From: Silvimonas iriomotensis
Lineage (GTDB): Bacteria; Pseudomonadota; Gammaproteobacteria; Burkholderiales; Chitinibacteraceae
DNA: 64,000 nucleotides
NCBI RefSeq assembly: GCF_014645535.1
Contig: NZ_BMLX01000005.1
Location: 62,001 to 126,000, forward strand
Reading direction: 5' to 3'
This document shows positions 1-9,512 of this stretch, piece after piece (within the stretch, counting starts at the first letter, position 1; each line of letters starts with the position of its first letter). The position numbers and the translations under genes are program-made. The notes under the pieces were generated by a model. It saw nothing but the letters and a program-made list of their open reading frames with translations. It ran no database searches and had not been told where the DNA came from.

Positions 1-349
1 TCAGCCGTTCATCACTGAAGCGGCGGTGGAGCAATACCAGCAGGCCAACCAGCGCCATGCTGCCAAACACACCACCGGCCACCATGGCGATCATCTGCTT
101 CACGCTGTGCGGCACGCCCAGGGCATCCCAGATCCAGATGGGCGTGAGCAAACCGCCCAGATGCCCGAGAAATACCATCAGGATGCCGATGTGAAACAGG
201 TACGAACCCAGGCGCAACTGGCCACGGCGGATCAATTGTGTGGATTCGCTGCGCCAGGTGTATTGCTCACGCTCAAAGCGCACCAGACTGCCAAACAAGA
301 ATACCGTCAGCCCGATATAGGGGTAGATGCCAAAGAAAAACTGATTCAT
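1..349 (-). CDS. narI: Respiratory nitrate reductase gamma subunit, first copy (3' end off the window)
   Basis: NarI is the membrane cytochrome b of the Nar complex. It oxidises quinol and passes electrons to NarH. Only the first 116 codons are present; the gene runs off the left edge. The translation begins MNQFFFGIYPYIGLTVFLFG and continues with VRFEREQYTWRSEST, then FHIGILMVFLGHLGG, which matches the narI2 product at 57244-57948 segment by segment. FHIGILMVFLGHLGG contains the His residues expected for haem ligation in the second helix. The start codon lies 15 bp past the narJ stop. It is the last gene of narGHJI, and anything after it is outside the window. Confidence 0.93.
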   Translation of the reverse strand, partial: MNQFFFGIYPYIGLTVFLFGSLVRFEREQYTWRSESTQLIRRGQLRLGSYLFHIGILMVFLGHLGGLLTPIWIWDALGVPHSVKQMIAMVAGGVFGSMALVGLLVLLHRRFSDERL

Positions 350-364
350 GTCGATGCCCTCCCC

Positions 365-1024
365 TTATGCGGCCTGGTTGCGTGGGTAAAACTGGATGGT
401 CTGCGGCGCACCTGGCTTGAGCAGCGGCTCTACGCCGTCTGCGCTGGGCCCGAACATTTCCATGGCTTCATCCATGTCGCGCACGGGCGGTTGCACCAGC
501 GGCAGCGGTTTTACCGTCGCCAGGCTCACCAGCACGTTGAATACGCAGGCGTAGGGTGAGTTCTTCTCTGCCAACCGTTCGCCAATGACCGCGATCACGT
601 GAATGGCTTCGTCCAGGAACGATTGCGCGGTGGCTTGATCCACGCCGCCCAGGAACTCCAGCAGCAACGGCAGGTAATCCGGCAGCTCGCTGGCCTCGAC
701 CTGGAAACCGTGTTCTTTGTAGGCATCCATCAGGTCAACCATGGCCGGGCCACGATCGCGGCTTTCGCCGTGAATATGCTCGAACAGGTGCAAGGAATAC
801 TTGCGGCCGCGGTCAAAGGTATCGACATACACTTCCTGCGCGGCAATCAGCGAGTGCGCGCGCAAGTGCGCGAACAGCGGCGCCAGCTTGACGCGCAGGC
901 CGGCCGGCGCCAGCGCCAGCAAGCCATCCAGTTCTGGCAGCGCATCCAGCAGGTCTTGTTCCGGGTACTGCAACAGCGCGGACATCACCTGAAAATGTAC
1001 GGTTTGCGGAATGCGCATGTTCAT
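365..1024 (-). CDS. narJ: Nitrate reductase molybdenum cofactor assembly chaperone, first copy
   Basis: NarJ is a cytoplasmic chaperone that holds apo-NarGH during cofactor insertion and is not part of the final enzyme. The protein is 219 aa, a normal length. It shows the TorD/NarJ-family core: a Leu-rich first helix (QVMSALLQYPEQDLLDAL), FDRGRKYSLHLFEHIHGESR in the middle, DLMDAYKEHGF, and ELPDYLPLLLEFL. Its ATG overlaps the narH stop by 4 bp (ATGA), which implies translational coupling. The second copy at 56546-57247 has the same motif order but is diverged. Confidence 0.95.
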   Translation of the reverse strand: MNMRIPQTVHFQVMSALLQYPEQDLLDALPELDGLLALAPAGLRVKLAPLFAHLRAHSLIAAQEVYVDTFDRGRKYSLHLFEHIHGESRDRGPAMVDLMDAYKEHGFQVEASELPDYLPLLLEFLGGVDQATAQSFLDEAIHVIAVIGERLAEKNSPYACVFNVLVSLATVKPLPLVQPPVRDMDEAMEMFGPSADGVEPLLKPGAPQTIQFYPRNQAA

Positions 1025-2577
1025 GACTGCACCTCCGATTTGTTTTTGCGGGACTTGGGCATATCCACAAAGATGGTGCTGCCTTGTTTACGCTGGCCAA
1101 ACAACCCTTCGGTTGAAGCGCCGCCCGAGCAGCCGTTGCCAAAGGTGAAACCACAGGCGGCCTTGTCGTTGAAGCTGTCTTCCACCTGTTCCTTGTGGCT
1201 GGACGGAATGACAAAGCGGTCTTCGTAATTGGCAATCGCCATCACTTTGTACATTTCATCCACCTGCGCCTGCGTCAGCCCGACCTGCTTGAGCACCTCC
1301 AGGTTTTCGGTCTGATGTACCGACTTGTCACGCATATAAGCGCGCATCGCCAGCATGCGTTCCAGCGCAGCCAGCACCGGTTTTTCGTCCCCGGCGGTTA
1401 GCAGGTTGGCCAGATACTGCAGCGGAATCCGCAACTCGCTCACGTCCGGCAAGATGCCGTGCTTGCCCAGCAGGCCAGACTCAGCGGCCGACTGGATCGG
1501 CGAGAGCGGCGGCACGTACCAGACCATGGGCAAGGTGCGGTATTCCGGATGCAGCGGGAAGGCGATCTTCCATTCCATCGCCATCTTGTAGACCGGGGAT
1601 TTGACGGCGGCATCCAGCCAGGATTGCGGGATACCCTGCTTGAGCGCTTCGGCCTGGACTTCGGGCGAATGCGGGTCAAGAAAGACCTTGAGTTGCGCAG
1701 CGTAGAGGTCTTGTTCGTTCTCTACTGACGCGGCATTTTCGATCTGGTCGGCGTCATACAGCATCACGCCCAGATAGCGGATACGGCCCACGCAAGACTC
1801 TGAACACACGGTGGGCTGGCCGCCTTCAATCCGTGGGAAGCAGAAGGTGCACTTCTCGGCTTTGCCAGACTGCCAGTTGTAGTAAATCTTCTTGTACGGG
1901 CAGCCCGATACGCACATGCGCCAGCCGCGGCATTTGTCCTGATCAACCAGCACAATGCCATCGTCTTCACGCTTGTAGACCGAGCCGGACGGGCACGACG
2001 CCACGCAGGCCGGGTTCAGGCAGTGTTCGCACAGGCGCGGCAGATACATCATGAAGGTGTTCTCGAACGTGCTGTACATCTCTTTTTGCACGTTCTCGAA
2101 CAAGACGTCCTTGCTGCGTTTGGCAAACTCGCCGCCCAGATCGTCTTCCCAGTTCGGGCCCCAGTGGATTTTCTCCATCTTCTTGCCGGTGATCACCGAC
2201 ACCGGGCGCGCGGTGGGCGGTGTTTGCGATTCTTTGGCGTTTTGCAGATGCTCGTAATCGTAGGTAAACGGCTCGTAGTAGTCGTCGATTTCCGGCAGGT
2301 TGGGGTTGGCAAACATCTGCGCCAGAATGCGCAGCTTGCCGCCCTGACGCGGTTCGATCTTGCCCGAAGGCAGCCGTTTCCAGCCGCCATTCCATTTTTT
2401 CTGGTTTTCCCATTCCTTGGGGTAACCAATGCCAGGTTTGGTCTCGACATTGTTGAACCAGGCGTATTCCACGCCATCGCGGCTGGTCCAGACGTTTTTA
2501 CAGGTGACAGAACAAGTATGGCAGCCGATGCATTTGTCCAGATTGAGCACCATGGCGACTTGGGCACGGATTTTCAT
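1021..2577 (-). CDS. narH: Respiratory nitrate reductase beta subunit, first copy
   Basis: NarH carries the iron-sulfur wire between NarI haem and the NarG active site. It is 518 aa. Four Cys groups are visible: CIGCHTCSVTCKNVW near the N-terminus, CEHCLNPACVASCPSG, CRGWRMCVSGCPYKK, and CTFCFPRIEGG followed by CSESCVGR. In the third group a Trp replaces the second Cys, the usual NarH signature of the [3Fe-4S] cluster. The C-terminus is Ser/Lys-rich and diverged from copy 2. Its start overlaps the narG stop by 4 bp and its stop overlaps the narJ start by 4 bp, a tightly coupled operon. Confidence 0.97.
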   Translation of the reverse strand: MKIRAQVAMVLNLDKCIGCHTCSVTCKNVWTSRDGVEYAWFNNVETKPGIGYPKEWENQKKWNGGWKRLPSGKIEPRQGGKLRILAQMFANPNLPEIDDYYEPFTYDYEHLQNAKESQTPPTARPVSVITGKKMEKIHWGPNWEDDLGGEFAKRSKDVLFENVQKEMYSTFENTFMMYLPRLCEHCLNPACVASCPSGSVYKREDDGIVLVDQDKCRGWRMCVSGCPYKKIYYNWQSGKAEKCTFCFPRIEGGQPTVCSESCVGRIRYLGVMLYDADQIENAASVENEQDLYAAQLKVFLDPHSPEVQAEALKQGIPQSWLDAAVKSPVYKMAMEWKIAFPLHPEYRTLPMVWYVPPLSPIQSAAESGLLGKHGILPDVSELRIPLQYLANLLTAGDEKPVLAALERMLAMRAYMRDKSVHQTENLEVLKQVGLTQAQVDEMYKVMAIANYEDRFVIPSSHKEQVEDSFNDKAACGFTFGNGCSGGASTEGLFGQRKQGSTIFVDMPKSRKNKSEVQS

Positions 2578-5500
2578 TTTTTGTCTCCTTCAAGCGGTGC
2601 TTCCATCCAGTCCACGTGCTTCATCTTCCGGACAATCACAAACTCATCACGGTTAGCGCCGACGGTGCCGTAGTAGTTAAAGCCGTAGGCTTGCTGCGCA
2701 TAGCCGCCGATCATGTGCGTGGGCTTGGTGACCGTACGGGTGACCGAGTTGTGAATACCGCCGCGCTTGCCGCTGGTTTCCGCGCCCGGCACGTTCACGA
2801 TCTTTTCCTGGGCGTGGTACATCAGGGTCATGCCGTCCGGCACGCGCTGGCTCACCACCGCGCGGGCGGTCAGCGTGCCATTGCTGTTGAAGACTTCGAT
2901 CCAGTCGTTGTCGGCAATACCGGCCTTTCTGGCATCGGCCTCAGACAGCCATACGTGCGGGCCGCCGCGGCTGAGCGTCAACATGCGCAGGTTGTCGGAA
3001 TAGGTCGAGTGAATGCCCCATTTCTGGTGCGGCGTGATGAAGTTCAGCACGATCTCCGGCTCGCCGTTGGGCACCTTGCCCAGCATGGGCGCAACGGTTT
3101 TCAGATCGACTGGCGGCTTGTACACGCAAAAGCCTTCGCCAAAATCGAGCATCCAGCGGTGATCCTGGTAGAACTGCTGGCGGCCGGTGAGCGTGCGCCA
3201 GGGGATCAGCTCGTGCACATTGGTGTAACCGGCGTTGTAGCTGACTTCTTCGCTTTCAATGCCAGACCAGGTGGGCGAACTGATGATCTTGCGCGGTTGC
3301 GCCTGAACGTCGCGGAAGCGGATTTTTTCATGCTCGCGGCCATTGGCCAGATGCGTGTGATCGCGCCCGGTCACGGCAGAGAGCGCCGTCCAGGACTTCA
3401 CCGCCACATGGCCATTGGTTTCCGGCGCCAGGGTCAGGATCATCTCCGCCGCATCAATGGCGGTATCCAGTCTGGGCTGGCCGTTGGCTGCAACGCCGTT
3501 GAGCGCGGCCAGTTCGTCGATCTCATGCCCGGTCTGCCAGAAAATGCCCTTGCCGCCGTTGTTCACGTTCTTCAACAGCGGGCCGATGGTGGTGAATTTC
3601 TCGTAGATGCGGTGGTAGTCGCGCTCGACTACCGTCATGTTCGGCGCGGTCTTGCCAGGGATCAGATCGCACTCGCCGTGCTTCCAGTCTTTGGGCGCAA
3701 ACGGCTGGCCCAGTTCGGCCGGGCTGTCGTGCATCAGCGGGGTCAGCACCAGGTCTTTTTGCACGCCCAGATACGGGCCGGCGATCTCGGTAAATTTCTT
3801 CGCGATGGCCTTGTAGATTTCCCAGTCGGTCTTCGATTGCCACAAGGGCTGCACCGCTTCACTCAGCGGGTGAATGAACGGGTGCATGTCAGACGTGTTC
3901 AGGTCATCTTTTTCATACCAGGTGGCGGTCGGCAACACGATATCGCCGTACAGACAGGTGGTAGACATGCGGAAATCCAGCACCGTCAGCAGATCAAGTT
4001 TGCCCTCTGCCGCCGGACGCACTTTCACTTCGCCCGGTTTGATCGACGTGGTTTCGTCATCGAACACCGCGTTTTGCGTACCCAGCAGGTATTTGAGGAA
4101 ATACTCATGACCCTTGCCGGACGAACCCAGCAGGTTGGAGCGCCACACAAACAGATTGCGCGGGAAGTTTTTCGGGTTGTCCGGGTCTTCACAGCTCATG
4201 TTGAGCGTGCCGGCTTTCAGGCCCTCTACGGCAAACTTCACCGGATCAACCCCGGCGGCATCAGCCTGGCGGGTGATGTCGAACGGGTTGGTTTCCAGTT
4301 GCGGGGCTGAGGGCAGCCAGCCCATGCGCTCGGCTTTGGCGTTGAAATCAATCAGCGCCATATTGTCGTACTGACCTGCTCCGGCCTTGGGGCCAAGGAT
4401 TTCGGCCACAGAGAGTTTCTCGTGCCGCCACTGGCTGGTATGCGCGTAAAAGAAACTGGTGCCGTTCATTTGCCGGGCCGGCCGTTGCCAATCCAGACCA
4501 AATGCCAGCGGTGTCCAGCCCGGTTGCGGGCGCAGTTTTTCCTGGCCCACGTAATGCGCCCAGCCGCCACCGCTCTGGCCGACACAGCCGCACATCATCA
4601 GCAAGTTGATGATGCCGCGATAGGTCATGTCGTTGTTGAACCAGTGGTTCAGCGCCGCGCCGACCACCACCATGCTCTTGCCATGGGTGTCGTGGGCGTT
4701 CTGCGCAAACTCGCGGCCAACGGTAATGACGTCCGCTGCTTTCACGCCGGTATGGCGTTCTTGCCATTTGGGCGTGTAGGCAATGTCATCGGCGTAAGAG
4801 GTGGCGACATTGCCGCCGCCGTGGCCGTTATCAACGCCATAATTGGCCAGCATCAGGTCATACACGGTGGCGACCAGCGCGGTACTGCCGTCTTTGAGCG
4901 TGACCCGGCGGGCAGGCACGTTGCGGAACAAGAGGTCATCCTTGTCGCCGCCAAAGTAATCAAAACCCACGCTGACGATGTCGTCGGCGCGGTCTTTCAG
5001 GCTCAGCAGCGGATCAAGCCCGGCGCCATCGGCCAGGTTTTTCAGTTCCAGATTCCACTTGCCCTTGCGGTCGCCTTCTTCATGCCAGCGCGAGCCGATG
5101 GTGCCGTTGGGCACGGCCAGTGCGCCGGTGTTCTGGTCGATCAGGACGGTTTTCCAGTCCGGGTTTTTCGCCTCACCCAGATCGTCTGGCAGCATGGACG
5201 CGCGCAGGAAATAATCCGGCGTATAGCCTTCGCCCTGTTCCCGCAATGTCACCAGCATGGGGAAATCGGTGTACTGCTTGCCGTAGCGGGTGAAGTAGTC
5301 AGACTTGCCGGTTTTGTGGAATTCATTGAGCACCACGTGGCCCATGGCCAGCGCCAGCGCGGCATCGGTGCCTTGTTTGGGCGCCAGCCAGAGATCGCCA
5401 AACTTGGCCATTTCGCCAAAGTCGCTGGAGACCGCCACCGTCTTGGTGCCCTTGTAGCGCACCTCGGTGTAGAAGTGGGCGTCCGGCGTGCGGGTCATGG

Positions 5501-6269
5501 GGATATTGGAACCCCAGACCATCAGATAGGTGGAGTTGTACCAGTCGGCCGACTCCGGCACGTCGGTCTGTTCGCCCCACACTTGCGGGCTGGCCGGCGG
5601 CAAGTCGCAGTACCAGTCGTAAAAACTTAGCGGCACGCCACCGATCAGGCCCAGGTAACGGGCGCCGGCGGCGTAGCTGACCATGCTCATGGCCGGGATA
5701 GGGCTGAAGCCGATCACGCGATCCGGGCCGTACTCTTTGGCGGTATAGGCGTTGGCGGCGGCGATCAGTTCGGTGACTTCATCCCAGTTGCTGCGCACAA
5801 AGCCGCCCTGCCCGCGCACCTGTTTGTAGCTGTCTGCTTTGGCCTTGTCAGACACGATCGAATGCCAGGCATCAATGGGGCCGAGCGTCTTGCGCGCCTC
5901 GCGCCACAGCACGGCCAGGCGGCCACGCAGCATGGGGTATTTCACGCGCTGTGCGGAGTACACATACCAGGAATAAGACGCGCCGCGCGGACAGCCGCGG
6001 GGTTCATGGTTAGGCAGATCAGGCCGCGTGCGCGGGTAGTCGGTCTGCTGCAACTCCCAGGTAATCAGCCCGTTCTTCACAAACACGCGCCAGGAACAGG
6101 AGCCCGTGCAGTTCACGCCGTGGGTAGAGCGCACCACCTTGTCGTGCGTCCAGCGGTTGCGGTAGCCGTCTTCCCATTTGCGGTCCTCGTTCACCACGGC
6201 GCCGTGGCCGTTGGCAAAGGTCTCGCGGGTGCGGGAGAAAAACTTCAAGCGGTCGATCAGGTGACTCAT
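2574..6269 (-). CDS. narG: Respiratory nitrate reductase alpha subunit, first copy
   Basis: NarG is the catalytic Mo-bis-MGD subunit that reduces nitrate to nitrite on the cytoplasmic face. The protein is 1231 aa, full length. The N-terminal [4Fe-4S] motif with one His ligand is visible as THGVNCTGSCSW, with a later Cys in RGCPRGASYSW. The molybdenum-ligand region reads YDWYCDLPPASPQVWGEQTD. The C-terminal dinucleotide-binding fold ends in NRDEFVIVRKMKHVDW. A vestigial Tat-like stretch, LKFFSRTRETF, sits at the N-terminus as in other cytoplasmic NarG proteins. It is the first gene of narGHJI. Its promoter lies in 6270-6478, shared with a divergent lipoprotein gene. Confidence 0.98.
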   Translation of the reverse strand: MSHLIDRLKFFSRTRETFANGHGAVVNEDRKWEDGYRNRWTHDKVVRSTHGVNCTGSCSWRVFVKNGLITWELQQTDYPRTRPDLPNHEPRGCPRGASYSWYVYSAQRVKYPMLRGRLAVLWREARKTLGPIDAWHSIVSDKAKADSYKQVRGQGGFVRSNWDEVTELIAAANAYTAKEYGPDRVIGFSPIPAMSMVSYAAGARYLGLIGGVPLSFYDWYCDLPPASPQVWGEQTDVPESADWYNSTYLMVWGSNIPMTRTPDAHFYTEVRYKGTKTVAVSSDFGEMAKFGDLWLAPKQGTDAALALAMGHVVLNEFHKTGKSDYFTRYGKQYTDFPMLVTLREQGEGYTPDYFLRASMLPDDLGEAKNPDWKTVLIDQNTGALAVPNGTIGSRWHEEGDRKGKWNLELKNLADGAGLDPLLSLKDRADDIVSVGFDYFGGDKDDLLFRNVPARRVTLKDGSTALVATVYDLMLANYGVDNGHGGGNVATSYADDIAYTPKWQERHTGVKAADVITVGREFAQNAHDTHGKSMVVVGAALNHWFNNDMTYRGIINLLMMCGCVGQSGGGWAHYVGQEKLRPQPGWTPLAFGLDWQRPARQMNGTSFFYAHTSQWRHEKLSVAEILGPKAGAGQYDNMALIDFNAKAERMGWLPSAPQLETNPFDITRQADAAGVDPVKFAVEGLKAGTLNMSCEDPDNPKNFPRNLFVWRSNLLGSSGKGHEYFLKYLLGTQNAVFDDETTSIKPGEVKVRPAAEGKLDLLTVLDFRMSTTCLYGDIVLPTATWYEKDDLNTSDMHPFIHPLSEAVQPLWQSKTDWEIYKAIAKKFTEIAGPYLGVQKDLVLTPLMHDSPAELGQPFAPKDWKHGECDLIPGKTAPNMTVVERDYHRIYEKFTTIGPLLKNVNNGGKGIFWQTGHEIDELAALNGVAANGQPRLDTAIDAAEMILTLAPETNGHVAVKSWTALSAVTGRDHTHLANGREHEKIRFRDVQAQPRKIISSPTWSGIESEEVSYNAGYTNVHELIPWRTLTGRQQFYQDHRWMLDFGEGFCVYKPPVDLKTVAPMLGKVPNGEPEIVLNFITPHQKWGIHSTYSDNLRMLTLSRGGPHVWLSEADARKAGIADNDWIEVFNSNGTLTARAVVSQRVPDGMTLMYHAQEKIVNVPGAETSGKRGGIHNSVTRTVTKPTHMIGGYAQQAYGFNYYGTVGANRDEFVIVRKMKHVDWMEAPLEGDKK

Positions 6270-6386
6270 GCGAACCCCGTTTTTTTGATGGTTGCGGGCG
6301 CGGCAAACGGATCGCGCCTATTGCAGCCAATGCTAGGCTTCGGGGTGACTGGCCGATATTCGTCAACGGGTGAGCGTGAGGTGATC

Positions 6387-6413
6387 AAAAGAACTGGGCG
6401 GACTAGTTCTTTT
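6387..6413. promoter_or_regulatory. Perfect 9-bp inverted repeat upstream of narG1
   Basis: AAAAGAACT (6387-6395) and AGTTCTTTT (6405-6413) form a perfect inverted repeat with a 9-bp spacer, 118-144 bp upstream of the narG1 ATG. The 10-mer GGACTAGTTC (6400-6409) recurs upstream of narK1 at 11026-11035 at almost the same distance from its start. A shared anaerobic or nitrate regulator is inferred, not shown. It also lies 66-92 bp upstream of the divergent lipoprotein start. Confidence 0.5.
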
Positions 6414-6478
6414 GGCCAGGGTGGCGGCCCACACGCGGCCGCGTTGCGCGCTGACAGCAAACCAGGCCAGGAGCGGCT

Positions 6479-8134
6479 ATGGTTCAGAGCACGCTGCCCG
6501 TTCTGATGACCCATCTCCTCCGGACCTTGTCCATGCACTGGATCGCCCGCCGCTGGTCTTTGCTGTTACTGATCTCTATCGTGATGGCCGGGTGCGCCAC
6601 GCGCGCGCCACTGGCCGAGTTTGATCGTCCTGCCAGTCACGCCCTGCCGGCCGATCCTGGCGGGCCATTGGGCCAGAGCGTGACGGCGGCCGGCATCGCG
6701 CATCCGGATCAATCCGGGTTCTATTTGCTGGTGCACGGCCAGGAGGCTTTTGAGGCGCGCCTGGCGCTGATCCAGCAAGCGCGCACCTCGCTTGATCTGC
6801 AGTACTACACCGCGCTGCAAGACCATACCGGGACAGTCATCCTGAACGCCCTGACCGCCGCCGCCCGCCGCGGCGTGCGCGTGCGCGTGCTGCTTGATGA
6901 CCTCAATCTGGGCCACCCGGACAGCATGCTCGCCATCATGGCGGTGCAACCCAATTTTGAAGTGCGGGTGTTCAACCCGTTGACCACTGGCGATCGCTCC
7001 ATGTTTGCGCGGGCCGGTGCGCTGTTTGCGGATTACGATCATCTGGAACGGCGCATGCACAACAAGTCATTGATTGCCGATGGCGTGCTGGCCATTGTTG
7101 GCGGCCGCAATCTGGCCGACCAGTACTTTGACGCGCGGCCCGACATGAATTTCCGGGATCTGGATGTACTGGCCGCCGGCCAGTTGCCCGGCAAGCTGGA
7201 AACCAGTTTTGACCACTACTGGAACAGCAAGGAAAGCTACCCGCTGCAGGCGCTGGAATCCCGGCCACCAACCCCGGAGGCGATCAACGCCTGGCAAACC
7301 GCCAGCAACGCCCCGCCGCCGCCCACCGACAACAAAGAACCGGCGCAAATGCAGATTCCGGATGCAGCCAGCGCCGATGCCTTGCTCGCCACCGCCACCA
7401 GTCACCTGATCTGGGCCCATGCCTGGCTGGCAGCAGACAACCCGGACAAGGTAGAAGCGGACAATGCCAGCGCACCGGCCATGAGCAAGCCGGGTGCCGG
7501 GCTGTTCATGGCGGCCCGGCGGGCGCAGCATGAGTTCATCATCATGTCGGCTTATTTTGTCCCGCGGGATGGCGGCACGCAGATGCTGGCAGACCTGGAA
7601 CAGCGCGGCGTGGCGGTGAAAGTGCTGACCAACTCGCTGGCCTCGACCGACGTCGCCGCCGTGCATTCGGCCTGGCGCAAATACCGCAAGCAACTGGTCG
7701 CCAGCGGCGTGGAAGTGCACGAATTCCGCCCGGTGGCCGGGGTGCACGGTGCGGCGCTCTCCACCGGATCGTCCCGCGCCAGCCTGCACACCAAGGCCTA
7801 TGTGGTAGACCGGCAGATTCTCATGATCGGCTCGTTCAACCTGGACCCGCGCTCGGTCAATCTCAATACCGAACAGGCCGTGCTGATCAAAAGCCCGGAA
7901 CTGGCCGAACAGGTAGCGCATTTGTATGACCTGGCCGCCACGCCCAAATACAGTTACCTGCTGGAACTGGCCCCGCCGCACCGGCCCGATGACACCGCGC
8001 AAAGCCGCCAGTTGCGCTGGGTTGGCCAGGAAGACGGCCAGGACAAAACCTGGACCAGCGATCCTGACGCCGGCTTGTGGCGACGCATGCTCAGCGGCGT
8101 GGTCACCCTGTTCCCGGCCGATGACGAACTCTAG
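6479..8134 (+). CDS. Phospholipase D / cardiolipin synthase-like lipoprotein
   Basis: This is a 551-aa phospholipase D superfamily protein, probably a cardiolipin synthase of the ClsC type or a related envelope PLD. Both HKD motifs are present: HNKSLIAD followed by GGRNLADQYFD, and HTKAYVVD followed by GSFNLDPRS. A hydrophobic segment ending in IVMAGC looks like a lipobox, so the mature protein would be a lipoprotein. I kept the upstream ATG because AGGAG lies 5 bp before it (6469-6473); an internal ATG at 6533 would give a tidier signal peptide. Its 3' end overlaps the converging next gene by 4 bp. The substrate cannot be read from sequence. Confidence 0.88.
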   Translation: MVQSTLPVLMTHLLRTLSMHWIARRWSLLLLISIVMAGCATRAPLAEFDRPASHALPADPGGPLGQSVTAAGIAHPDQSGFYLLVHGQEAFEARLALIQQARTSLDLQYYTALQDHTGTVILNALTAAARRGVRVRVLLDDLNLGHPDSMLAIMAVQPNFEVRVFNPLTTGDRSMFARAGALFADYDHLERRMHNKSLIADGVLAIVGGRNLADQYFDARPDMNFRDLDVLAAGQLPGKLETSFDHYWNSKESYPLQALESRPPTPEAINAWQTASNAPPPPTDNKEPAQMQIPDAASADALLATATSHLIWAHAWLAADNPDKVEADNASAPAMSKPGAGLFMAARRAQHEFIIMSAYFVPRDGGTQMLADLEQRGVAVKVLTNSLASTDVAAVHSAWRKYRKQLVASGVEVHEFRPVAGVHGAALSTGSSRASLHTKAYVVDRQILMIGSFNLDPRSVNLNTEQAVLIKSPELAEQVAHLYDLAATPKYSYLLELAPPHRPDDTAQSRQLRWVGQEDGQDKTWTSDPDAGLWRRMLSGVVTLFPADDEL

Positions 8135-8994
8135 GCGCTGGCCTGGCTGTTGGGCGGTTTTTGCTGCCGGCGATACTCGCTGCGTTTCATGGCCATGTAT
8201 TCATCTGCATCCATTTCATGCAGCTGGCGCGGATAGCGCTCGGTGGCGGTAAACCAGTTGCGCATGCGCGCTTCGGGCTGCGGCGCCGACAACCAGGACT
8301 CGATCGCAAAGTAATAGCGGATGGTATTGCGCTCCACAAGGCCGCGGATACCGCCCACCGGCGCGCCATCCACCGTGGTAAAGCCCACCTTGTCGCTACC
8401 CAGCGTGTTCAGGTAGGTCTGCAGCGCCAGCCTGGCGGTCAGACCATAACCGTAGGCATAAGACAGATGCACAAAGGTGTGTCCGGCATCCAGCGGGGCA
8501 GATTCCAGATTGATGCGGTAATCATGCGTCCCCAGCGGGCCGTTGCCCGCCACCAGGTTGATCTGTGAATACCCGTCGTCCCCGGCCTGGGCGCGCCAGG
8601 CGAAATCCAGTTCATGGGCATCAGAGAGCGGCTGATCAAACTTGCGGCCAATGAACACCACCAGTTGGTCTGGTCGGGCGCCTTGATGGCAGTACTTGAT
8701 GTTCAGATGCAGGATCAGGATGTCGCACCAGTTGCCCGGATCGCTCACGCCGGCCTTGAACTGCGCGAACGGGTGATCCACCACGGCGTAGATTTCGCCT
8801 TTGAGTTCTTTGTCGGTCTGGGTGGAAGCCAGCACCAGCGGCTGGCCAAACTGGTTGTGTTCCAGTTGCGCGGTCAGGCTCTGGTAATGCCCCAGCAGCG
8901 CCTCACCCGGGGTTTGCGCCGCCGCCAATGCGGCCAGCAACAACAAGATGGCCAGTAACCAGGCTTTGCCGGCGTGTCGATGATGCTTGCGCAT
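8131..8994 (-). CDS. Secreted protein of unknown function
   Basis: The start at 8994 has a strong Shine-Dalgarno (AAGGAGGGG). It gives 287 aa opening with MRKHHRHAGKAWLLAILLL and an Ala-rich cleavage region (LAAAQT), a clear Sec signal peptide. I do not recognise the mature domain. It contains an IEVID-free mixed alpha/beta pattern, two Cys in the WCDILILHLNIKYCH segment, and a charged C-terminus (ADEYMAMKRSEYRRQQ). In-frame sequence upstream of 8994 is probably not translated. It converges on the PLD gene with a 4-bp overlap of stops. Confidence 0.8.
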   Translation of the reverse strand: MRKHHRHAGKAWLLAILLLLAALAAAQTPGEALLGHYQSLTAQLEHNQFGQPLVLASTQTDKELKGEIYAVVDHPFAQFKAGVSDPGNWCDILILHLNIKYCHQGARPDQLVVFIGRKFDQPLSDAHELDFAWRAQAGDDGYSQINLVAGNGPLGTHDYRINLESAPLDAGHTFVHLSYAYGYGLTARLALQTYLNTLGSDKVGFTTVDGAPVGGIRGLVERNTIRYYFAIESWLSAPQPEARMRNWFTATERYPRQLHEMDADEYMAMKRSEYRRQQKPPNSQASA

Positions 8995-9252
8995 GATGTC
9001 CCCTCCTTGTGCTGCGTTGTCAGGCCAGGTCTTTGAATTGATAGCAGTTTGTCTGTTTTGATCATGCCACGACAGGCCGGACGGCAGAATACGGGCTGCC
9101 CCAAATGGCCGTCGGCATTTGTCCGACAGGCAAATGAGAATGCCCTTGGCATTGCTGCCACGCATGATGCGGTTAAATGACTTCGCCTGAGCCGGTTACG
9201 GGGCTGAAAACAAGCGCCCCGACCTGCCACTCAACTTGCACGGGAGAACACC

Positions 9253-9447
9253 ATGACGACTCTGGCCGACCTGACCAATACGGACCTCGAAATCCTGCGT
9301 GAAGCCGCTGCCGGCAAATCCATCAACCTGGATTTCCAGCATGTGCGCAACTTGCTTGATGTGGAACCGCCGCTGATCGAGGCCAAGCCTATTTATGGCT
9401 TCCAGATCACCAAAGCCGGTGAGGAAGTGGTGCAACAGCATCAGTAA
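9253..9447 (+). CDS. Small protein of unknown function, 64 aa
   Basis: A short acidic protein preceded by GGAGAA at 9243-9248 and followed directly by a strong terminator, which together argue that it is a real monocistronic gene. The sequence (DLTNTDLEILREAAAGKSI, then VEPPLIEAKPIYGFQITKAG) has no Cys, no signal peptide and no membrane segment. It could be a small winged-helix-like or regulatory domain, but I do not assign a function. Confidence 0.75.
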   Translation: MTTLADLTNTDLEILREAAAGKSINLDFQHVRNLLDVEPPLIEAKPIYGFQITKAGEEVVQQHQ

Positions 9448-9464
9448 TGCGCTGCCACGCCAAT

Positions 9465-9493
9465 AAAAAAAGCGCCCCACGGGCGCTTTTTTT
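9465..9493. terminator. Bidirectional intrinsic terminator
   Basis: A-run plus GCGCCC, loop CAC, then GGGCGC plus a 7-T run: a 13-bp symmetric stem. It serves the 64-aa gene on the plus strand and narK1 on the minus strand. Confidence 0.93.
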
Positions 9494-9512
9494 GTCTGTG
9501 CCAATGCCGGAC

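Noticed and set aside
2616-5630. Long plus-strand open frames antisense to narG1, with similar ones antisense to narG2
   Set aside because: Shadow frames of GC-rich conserved genes; no start signals or domains.
6353-6366. FNR box for narG1 (TTGAC-GAAT-ATCGG on the minus strand)
   Set aside because: Only 7 of 10 consensus positions, and spacing to the best -10 (TAGCAT) does not fit a class II site; too weak to annotate.
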